Source: Eunapius fragilis (taxonomy: Eukaryota; Porifera; Demospongiae; Spongillida; Spongillidae). From it: a DNA stretch of 64,000 bases. Position 1 is the stretch's first letter. Each line of letters starts with the position of its first letter. The DNA is taken from the NCBI GenBank assembly GCA_963681505.1, contig OY811977.1:9058377-9122376 (forward strand). The letters run 5' to 3'. The position numbers and the translations under genes are program-made. Below the pieces are notes generated by a model. It searched no databases. It saw only the letters and a program-made list of their open reading frames with translations, and was not told the DNA's origin. Shown in pieces: positions 56,930 to 64,000 of the stretch.

Positions 56930-57690
56930 TCTAGGGAGGGAGTAGGGGTTAGGTCCAGGGAGGGAGTAGGGGTTAGGTCCAGGGAGGGAGTAGGGGTTAG
57001 GTCCTGGGAGGGAGTAGGGGTTAGGTCCAGGGAGGGAGTAGGGGTTAGGTCCGGGGAGGGAGTAGGGGTTAGGTCCTGGGAGGGAATAGGGGTTAGGTCC
57101 AGGGATTAGGTCCAGGGAGGGAGTACGGGTTAGGTCCAGGGAGGGAGTAGAGGTCAGGTCCAGGGAGGGAGTAGGGGTTAGGTCCAGGGAGGGAGTAGTG
57201 GTTAGGTCCAGGGAGGGAATAGGGATTAGGTCCAGGGAGGGGTTAGGTCCAGGGAGGGAGTAGGGGTTAGGTCCAGGGAGGGAGTAGGGGTTAGGTCCAG
57301 GGAGGGAATAGGGATTAGGTCCAGGGAGGGAGTAGGGGTTAGGTCCAGGGAGGGAGTAGGGGTTAGGTCCAGGGAGGGAATAGGGATTAGGTCCAGGGAG
57401 GGAGTAGGGGTTAGGTCCAGGGAGGGAGTAGGGGTTAGGTCCAGGGAGGGAGTAGGGGTTAGGTCCAGGGAGGGAGTAGGAGTTAGGTCCAGGGAGGGAG
57501 TAGGGGTTAGGTCCAGGGAGGGAGTAGGGATTAGGTCCAGGGAGGGAGTAGGGGTTAGGTCCAGGGAGGGAGTAGGGGTTAGGTCCAGGGAGGGAGTAGG
57601 GGTTAGGTCCAGGGAGGGAGTAGGGGTTAGGTCCAGGGAGGGAGTAGGGGTAAGGTCCAGGGAGGGAGTAGGGATAAGGTCCAGGGTTAT
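56930..57690. repeat. 24-bp minisatellite, expanded
   Basis: About 30 units of the GGTTAGGTCCAGGGAGGGAG type, compared with seven in each of the other two copies. Confidence 0.92.
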
Positions 57691-58810
57691 TAAGACTAGG
57701 GGCAGCCAGTGGTTTAGGACCACAGGGTTATTAAGATTAGGTGCAAGATTGAATTCATCACAAATTCGATAGAAGAGTCTTTACGTCAGTAACAAGTGTT
57801 TCTCCAACTGGGGGTAAACCAGTAATCCACCCTACGACACTACAGCATCAGACGCGTTTCGATGGTTTTCTTTATTCTGGCCCGTCATCATCATCAGTGA
57901 TGCACCAGACTACCTTCCCCTATAGGTAGTGGGGGATTCAGAGCGTAGAATCCTGGATTGAACAGATCATCAAGACTTCGTTGGGAACTACATGGACTTG
58001 TACAGGAGTAGGGGTAGCCAGAGGTTTAGGACCACAGGGTTATTAAGATTAGGGGGCAGCCAGAGGTTTAGGACCACAGGGTTATTAAGATTAGGGGCAG
58101 CCAGAGGGTTAGGACCACAGGGTTATTAAGACTAGGGGCAGCCAGAGGTTTAGGACCACAGGGTTACTAAGATTAGGGGCAGCCAGAGGTTTAGGACCAC
58201 AGGGTTATTAAGATTAGGGGCAGCCAGAGGTTTAGGACCACAGGGTTATTAAGATTAGGGGCAGCCAGAGGTTTAGGACCACAGGGTTATTAAGACTAGG
58301 GGCAGCCAGAGGTTTAGGACCACAGGGTTACTAAGATTAGGGGCAGCCAGAGGTTTAGGACCACAGGGGCAGCCAGAGGTTTTGGACCACAGGGTTATTA
58401 AGATTAGGGACAGCCAGATGTTTAGGACCACAGGGTTATTTAGATTAGGGGCAGCCAGAGGTTTAGGACCAAACAGTTTTTAAGATTAGGGGCAGCCAGA
58501 GGTTTAGGACCACAGGGTTATTAAGATTAGGGGCAGCCAGAGGTTTAGGACCACAAGGTTATTAAGATTAGGGGTAGCCAGAGGTTTAGGACCACAGGGT
58601 TATTAAGATTAGGGGCAGCCAGAGGTTTAGGACCACAGGGTTATTAAGATTAGGGGCAGCCAGAGGTTTAGGACCACACAGTTTTTAAGATTAGGGGCAG
58701 CCAGAGGTTTAGGACCACAGGGTTATTAAGAGTAGGGGCAGCCAGAGGTTTAAGACCACAGGGTTACTAAGAGTAGGGGCAGCCAGAGGTTTAGGACCAC
58801 AGGGTTATAT
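57691..58810. repeat. 270-bp block followed by 41-bp minisatellite, expanded
   Basis: 57745-58010 is the conserved block. 58012-58805 holds about 19 units of the 41-bp repeat (GGTTATTAAGATTAGGGGCA...GGACCACAG); the copies at 24100 and 39600 have one or two. Confidence 0.9.
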
Positions 58811-59254
58811 GTATCATGTGCAATACCTAGTAAAAATATAATCTTTCAAGTCATACGAAATATTCATCACTGATGGAACTGAAGAGTACCACGGCAGTCT
58901 GGGGATGAGCTGAATAATTACACTAACCCAGCTCATCCAATATCTAACCATGGGCCAAACTTGGCTTGATGAAAAAAGGTGGTTAAGGGGGCGGGGGGGG
59001 GGGGGGGGGGGGGGTAAACAAAAACATTCTCTAGGGAGAATGGTGATGGCATATACATGTAGGATTGAGAAACAGTGGAGACGTAAAGCGCATTGAAAAC
59101 TGAAATGTGACACGGAAAATGTAATAAGGTCATTATTTAACCCTTGGGGAGTGAACAACAGTGTGCTCAATACATGGTAGTAGGAACTGCTCATACAGGC
59201 TATAATGAAAGTACATGTAGCAGCATACTATATAAGAAAAGTTAATAGGTGACA

Positions 59255-59863
59255 TTAAATCATATGTTCACAGCACTTCAGGTGTCTCTTTAAGCTTTTC
59301 TTGTGCAGAAATGATCTGTGGCATCCTCTGTTCTTGCATTTCAACTTCTCATCACTATGTATTCGGCTGTGGGCATTTAAGGAATCTTGCGACTTGAATG
59401 ATTGTTGACAAAAACAAATAAATGGCTTCTCCCCTGTATGAGTGAGCATGTGTCTTTTCAGGTCCGACTGTCGTGAAAATGATTTTACACATTGTTCACA
59501 CTGATGTGGCTTTTCCCCTGCATGAGTGAGCACGTGTCTTTTCAGAATTGACTGTAGTGAAAATGTCTTTCCACATTGTTCACACTGATGTGGCTTCTCC
59601 CCTGTATGAGTGAGCATGTGTCTTTTCAGAATTGACTGTAGTGAAAATGTCTTTCCACATTGTTCACACTGATGTGGCTTCTCCCCTGTATGAGTGAGCA
59701 TGTGTCTTTTCAGAATTGACTGTTGTGAAAATGTCTTTCCACATTGTTCACACAGATGTGGCTTCTCCCCAGTATGAGTGAGCATGTGTGTTTTCAGGTG
59801 TGACAGTAGTGAAAATGTCTTTCCACATTGTGCACACTGATGTAATTTCTCTCTACCTGCCAT
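59255..59863 (-). CDS. C2H2 zinc-finger protein 5 (5 canonical fingers)
   Basis: The 202-codon frame starts MAGREK, with five canonical fingers and the family's two degenerate C-terminal fingers (FICFCQQSFKSQ; ending HLKCCEH). Fingers 2-4 are near identical (S-Q/L-QSILKRH), indicating recent finger duplication. -1/3/6 residues use L-H-T, Q-I-R, L-I-R, R-D-R. The frame is intact and the Family A promoter region is adjacent, although its first intron carries a 341-bp insertion. Confidence 0.85.
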   Translation of the reverse strand: MAGREKLHQCAQCGKTFSLLSHLKTHMLTHTGEKPHLCEQCGKTFSQQSILKRHMLTHTGEKPHQCEQCGKTFSLQSILKRHMLTHTGEKPHQCEQCGKTFSLQSILKRHVLTHAGEKPHQCEQCVKSFSRQSDLKRHMLTHTGEKPFICFCQQSFKSQDSLNAHSRIHSDEKLKCKNRGCHRSFLHKKSLKRHLKCCEHMI

Positions 59864-59884
59864 TAAAGCAGTGTGATCTGCATA

Positions 59885-60720
59885 TGATCAAAGACCATTG
59901 ATAGGTGCATTACATACATTGGTTATGGTGAATATCTCCCACGATACTAGTATTGCGGGAAATGCATTTGCAAAACGAATCGCCCAGCCAATAAAAAGAA
60001 ATCACGCAAACAGTTCTCTTTTTATTTAAGAAGGCTATTTTCCTTAACCCTTATAAATAGACAATGGGCTATTCCATTATTTAATTATACACCCCTACAG
60101 ATGACAATAAATGGTGTCCAGGGGAGTATAGGGATTATGTCTCGGGGGGTGTTTATTTAAATGCCTGTCCCGCGGGGTTGGAAGGCATAATAAAAGCTTG
60201 TCCACGGGGGAGGGGAACAACATAGAAGCTTGTCCAAGGGGGTGGAACAAAACAGAAGCTTGTCCGGGGGCATTTACAAGTCTGTCCCGGGGAGTTGGAG
60301 ACATAATATAAGCTTGTCCAGGGGTGCTTTTATACATTGTCCCGCGGGGGTACGTTTGAAATTATTGTCATCTGTAGGGGTGTACGATTAAATAATGGAA
60401 TAGCCCAATGCACTCACCTGGAATCGAGTTAGTTTGAATTCCAAATGTTGCGCACAATTAATTATAAATCATCCTACGATTGACGTCATGTTCTTAGCAA
60501 CGTCCTTGGCAACAGGAACCTTATAACCTTATTCTACTTCCCCCCCCCTCCTTACCACTCCATCCATTCAATGAATATAATTTAACATCTCATTTTAAGA
60601 TATATTTTACAGTAGTTCGTCCTTCGAAACGCCTCCTATTCTTGAAGATAGGTGGTGAATAATTAAGCGTTCCCACCAGCATGATCCTTGCGCATCATGC
60701 GTTTGAACGCACTCCACAGT
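59885..60720 (-). promoter_or_regulatory. Family A: promoter, exon 1 and intron 1 of zinc-finger gene 5
   Basis: The exon 1 donor block is at 60411-60430 and a CRE-like TTGACGTCATG at 60480-60490. The intron is enlarged by the TIR element at 60066-60406. Confidence 0.5.
60066..60406. mobile_element. 341-bp TIR element with internal G-rich repeats
   Basis: Terminal inverted repeats of about 45 bp (GGGCTATTCCATTATTTAAT at both ends), flanked by AAT. The interior has six or seven units of about 35 bp built on AAGCTTGTCC plus a GGGG run, giving regularly spaced G-runs. Confidence 0.82.
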
Positions 60721-61115
60721 CTCTCAATACCTTGCATTGGGTACGGTATGAGCGCCACAAAGTGGCGTCGAATGTTTACCTAGTCCCCAGTCCCAATAAA
60801 GTACGTCTGGGGCTTGAACGCATCTAAACAAGTAACATGTCTATATTAATCTGAACATGGTGATATGTATCCATAGCTACGGTACGTGTAGCACAACGTG
60901 TAACTACAAGTATTGTAATAACTGATGACATAACACACTGCAATCATGAAACGTATTTGAAGCAAACTTAATATTTTTACAAAAAAAGGACAGCATTGAT
61001 GATGATTCAGTTCCATTATGAAATGGGGGCGTGGTTAGGGGTGGGGTCAAAAAGGTGACGGGGGCATTATATGTCAATGTCCAACATGGGCATCAGTTTA
61101 TGACGGCCATGTTGT
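60721..61115 (-). other. Bicaudal-C 3' flank, copy D
   Basis: Same block as 16391-16827. It holds the intact site into which the CACTA-like element inserted in the previous unit. Confidence 0.55.
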
Positions 61116-61291
61116 TCACATCTTCATACTCTGGCTGGCCCCACGCATACCACCCATGGTTGCCATGCGACCCATGGACATTACCCGGGAAGAGGCAGAA
61201 GGCAGCTGCTGTGGGCGGAACCCCCTTGACGTAACGATGGATGGAGGCTGAGGCTGTGACCTCTGTCTCTTAATGTCTGTGTGTGCGTGCG

Positions 61292-61357
<66 letters not shown>

Positions 61358-63481
61358 GCAAATGATGTGTGTTGTATGGAAGTAAGCATTTCAAAAATCC
61401 AAATGGATCACACCACACCTGAGATGGCTATCTGGAGCTTCCTTCGTGCCCCAAGGGTTGACACACCAATCTCTTTGAGATCTTCCTCTGTCATGGTCAG
61501 GAAAGTGGTGAAATCCACCTAAGGGGAGGAGGAGAGTGTAGGGATGGGAAGGGGAGGGGAGACGGATGTGGAGGGGAGGGGAAGATGTGGAGGGGAGGGG
61601 TAAAGGATGTGGAGGGAAGGGCAGAAGGATGTGGAGGGAAGGGGTAAAGGATGTGGAGGGGAGGGGTGAAGGATGTGGAGGAGAGGGGTGAAGGATGTGG
61701 AGGGGAGGGGAGAAGGATGTGGAGGAGAGGGGTGAAGGATGTGGAGGGGAGGGGAGAAGGATGTGGAGGGGAGGGGTGAAGGATGTGGAGGAAAGGGCAG
61801 AAGGATGTGGAGGGGAGGGGAGAAGGATGTGGAGGGGAGGGGAGAAGGATGTGGAGGGGAGGGGAAGATGTGGAGTGGAGGGGAGGGGAGAAGGATGTGG
61901 AGGGGAGGGGAGAAGGATGTGGAGGAAAGGGCAGAAGGATGTGGAGGAGAGGGGTAAAGGATGTGGAGGGGAGGGGAGAAGGATGTGGAGGTGAGGGGTG
62001 AAGGATGTGGAGGTGAGTACAGTGAAGTAAAAAGCACATACACATGCCACAAGTACATGTATATGCACCAACACATATGTACGTCCACCATCCCTATGCA
62101 CACCTCCATCATCCCTACACACACCTCCACCATCCCCTACACACCTCCATCCCTACACACCTCCACCATCCCCTACACACACCTCCATCCCCTACACCAT
62201 CACCTACACCATCCCTACACACACCTCCACCATCCCCTACACACCTCCACCATCCCATACACACACCTCCACCATCCCCTACACACACCTCTTGCTTTTC
62301 GAAGTTTTCTTTATACTTCTCTAACTCCAAAAGTTGCAGGAGATCTGCAAGGTCTGGGGACAAGAGCACTCTCACCTACACCCTCTCCATCCACACACAC
62401 ACACACCCGTCACTCCCTGATAACGATCTTGCTCAACTTGAACGGATGCTGTCCTCTGTAATGTTGCTATGGAAACAATAAATTGCTGGTACATTTAATA
62501 TCTTACCATACCTTGGTCTGCTAAGGCCTGGAATGCAGCCTGCAGCAAAAGGTTAATGAACAAAGGGATTAATGAATGTATAACAGTAAAGGGGTTAATA
62601 AATGTCTAACAGTCAAGGGGTTAATGAGCACATAAGAGTAAAAGAGTTAGTGAATGCCTAGGAGGAAAGGGGTTAATGAATGCTTAGGAGTAAAGGGGTT
62701 ATTGAACACCTAAGAATAAAGAGGCTTATGAATAACAAGCCAACCAGAAGTTTAAAAACTTTAGAAGGTAACCAAAGGGTTAATAAATGTCATCTGGATG
62801 GTTCACCTTATGCAAGGAGGACAATCCCTTGGGGGTTTCAGGGAAGGCTGTGGGAGGTTGAACATTCTGAGTGGAGGAGGAGGGGATGAGGGATGGAGAG
62901 GGGAGGAGGATATATACATGAAGTGACAAAAAGGTGTGGTGTTAGGAGTACCGAATGCCATGTCTGTGAAAATCCATTCCCAGACCACTTCTGTGTGGGA
63001 ACACGTGGAGCAGTTGGCTCCACCTTAGCCTTCATTGCTGTAGGGACACAACCCAAACATCATGGTTACCATGGTTACCAGCAGTCTTGTTTTATATATA
63101 TCAATAGCTATATGTATGCATCACAGGGGGGGGGTGGGTGCCTGTGGGGGAGGTGGGTACCTAGAAGGGAGTGGGGGTGGGGCTTAGCAATATGTACATG
63201 ATGCTGTCCTAATGTACATGTAGAAGTAAGTGGACCACACCCACACATAGGTGACCACACCCCCACCTTTCTGTGCTTCTTCCTTCCTCTGCTCGTAGGT
63301 AAGGAATTCCCTTGTGGTGGGTCGTTTGGTTACAAAGCCTCCACCAGTATTTGAGGAGGAGAGTAGTGCCTGGTCCCGAGGTGGAACGGAATCTGGACAA
63401 ACCAGAAAATAAAGTCGCAATTGATTGAAAGGCTCCCATTCACATGGATATATATGTACACCCCCATACTTGTGCACATCA

Positions 63482-63544
<63 letters not shown>

Positions 63545-64000
63545 TACATACCACTCACCATGTGTTGTAGCCACCAGAGGTGGCCTTGTCATGCTATCAG
63601 TGGACACAGGTGGACAGCTGGAACCTCCCACATCTATGGGATGAATATGAAAGGTCATCCTCCTGTGTTCCCATCATGGGTATGGGAAACCACACCCACT
63701 ATTGTTATATTACAAGTAACACTCGAGAAGTTTGGCATCAATGCCCTTATTGTTCAGACTCATATAGCCCCACCCACAGACCCGCCCCCTGAAAAATCCG
63801 CACACACCCAACCCACCTGGGGAGGTCTCTGTGGGGGTGGGTAAGGGTGTGGGTGATATCCGTGAGGAGGTGGAAATGGTTGGAGAGGGATGACGTGTCA
63901 CATGATGGGGGGAAGATGGGGAGGAGGGAGAGGCGGAGCCACAGGTGGGAGGAGCATGCAGTGACGCCTGTTGGCCTATCTGGGTGTTGCCACCAGATGA
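61116..64000 (-). CDS. BICC1: Bicaudal-C-like gene, copy D, 3' portion (continues off window)
   Basis: The best-preserved copy. Exons: about 63725-63770 (LNNKGIDAKLLE), about 63566-63637, about 63267-63405 (PPRDQALLSSSNTGGGF), about 62959-63044 (KAKVEPTAPRVPTQKWSG), about 62812-62852, 62512-62539, SAM halves 62289-62353 (LADLLQLLELEKYKENF) and 61419-61518 (VDFTTFLTMTEEDLKEIG), last exon 61116-61262 ending SQSMKM. The 28-, 65- and 100-nt exons join in phase (AAFQALADQ, Asp split across the junction, QE|VD). SAM wording fits Bicaudal-C, a KH/SAM RNA-binding protein (known); the KH exons would lie beyond the right edge. No disabling lesion is seen in the SAM exons. Donors of the 62959 exon and the second SAM exon are ambiguous. 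Confidence 0.68.
61276..61355. repeat. (GT)n microsatellite, copy D
   Basis: The longest GT run of the four copies. Confidence 0.93.
61525..62288. repeat. Minisatellites in the SAM intron, copy D
   Basis: 61525-62015 is a purine-rich 20-22 bp unit (GATGTGGAGGGGAGGGG). 62085-62288 is the CCTCCACCATCCCCTACACA unit. In copy B the balance is the reverse: a short G-rich and a long C-rich block. Confidence 0.9.
62545..62785. repeat. Degenerate ~30-bp repeat, copy D
   Basis: AAAGGGGTTAATGAATG-type units, counterpart of 21735-21965. Confidence 0.75.
63483..63548. repeat. (CA)n microsatellite, copy D
   Basis: CA run with two CATA interruptions. Confidence 0.92.

Noticed and set aside
56930-57690. 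Telomeric repeat (GGTTAG motifs)
   Set aside because: The unit is 24 bp with GGTTAGGTCC; there is no TTAGGG or TTAGG tandem run. An interstitial telomere is not supported.
57226-57723. PTPSLDLT repeat protein
   Set aside because: Product of the 24-bp minisatellite, no unique sequence.
58012-58805. CRISPR-like array (41-bp repeat)
   Set aside because: Units are directly adjacent with no unique spacers and lie in an animal genome; it is a minisatellite.

Overview
The window is eukaryotic and, on gene content, animal. It has GT-AG introns, a split SAM domain next to KH-type exons that match Bicaudal-C, a cluster of C2H2 zinc-finger genes with TGEKP linkers, and dense, nested transposons (DIRS/Ngaro, BEL/Pao, piggyBac, CACTA-like, many TIR elements). 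A marine invertebrate, possibly a sponge or another non-bilaterian, fits, but the sequence alone does not fix the species.

Layout. (1) 1-15.9 kb: a copy of a dispersed repeat ('Family A') is split by about 14.9 kb. Most of the insert is one candidate mobile element, 1028-14240, with 27-bp inverted ends (25/27 matching by eye). From left to right it holds a satellite-like array that changes orientation near 1.99 kb, two decayed RecQ-type helicase copies of the telomere-linked-helicase (TLH) kind, a DD35E integrase, a Josephin-like cysteine protease and an Ulp1-like protease fragment. A piggyBac element has inserted cleanly into the second helicase copy at TTAA. (2) 16.4-64 kb: a tandem multigene array, all genes on the minus strand. 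The repeating unit, in transcription order, is Family A (promoter, first exon and intron of a zinc-finger gene), a C2H2 zinc-finger exon, minisatellites, 3'-half exons of a Bicaudal-C-like gene, and the Bicaudal-C 3' flank. Five zinc-finger copies and five partial Bicaudal-C copies are present; the last Bicaudal-C copy runs off the right edge. (3) Within this array, a segment of about 10.4 kb (23.04-33.56 kb) is duplicated at 38.66-49.10 kb. Both copies carry one DIRS/Ngaro and one BEL/Pao relic with the same inactivating stops, so duplication followed decay. A 481-bp palindromic element sits in one copy, and its empty site is visible in the other.

Other insertions: a 559-bp TIR element at 36.0 kb that carries the 5' end of a RecQ helicase gene and is flanked by an 8-10 bp duplication; a CACTA-like element at 52.0-54.5 kb with a spliced, fungal-like transposase relic; and several MITEs with visible target duplications.

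The likely functional protein genes are the zinc-finger genes, four of which are intact, and perhaps the Bicaudal-C copy at the right edge. Almost everything else is decayed mobile DNA. The most unusual item is the 13.2-kb element that combines a TLH-type helicase, an integrase and two ubiquitin/SUMO-type cysteine proteases.
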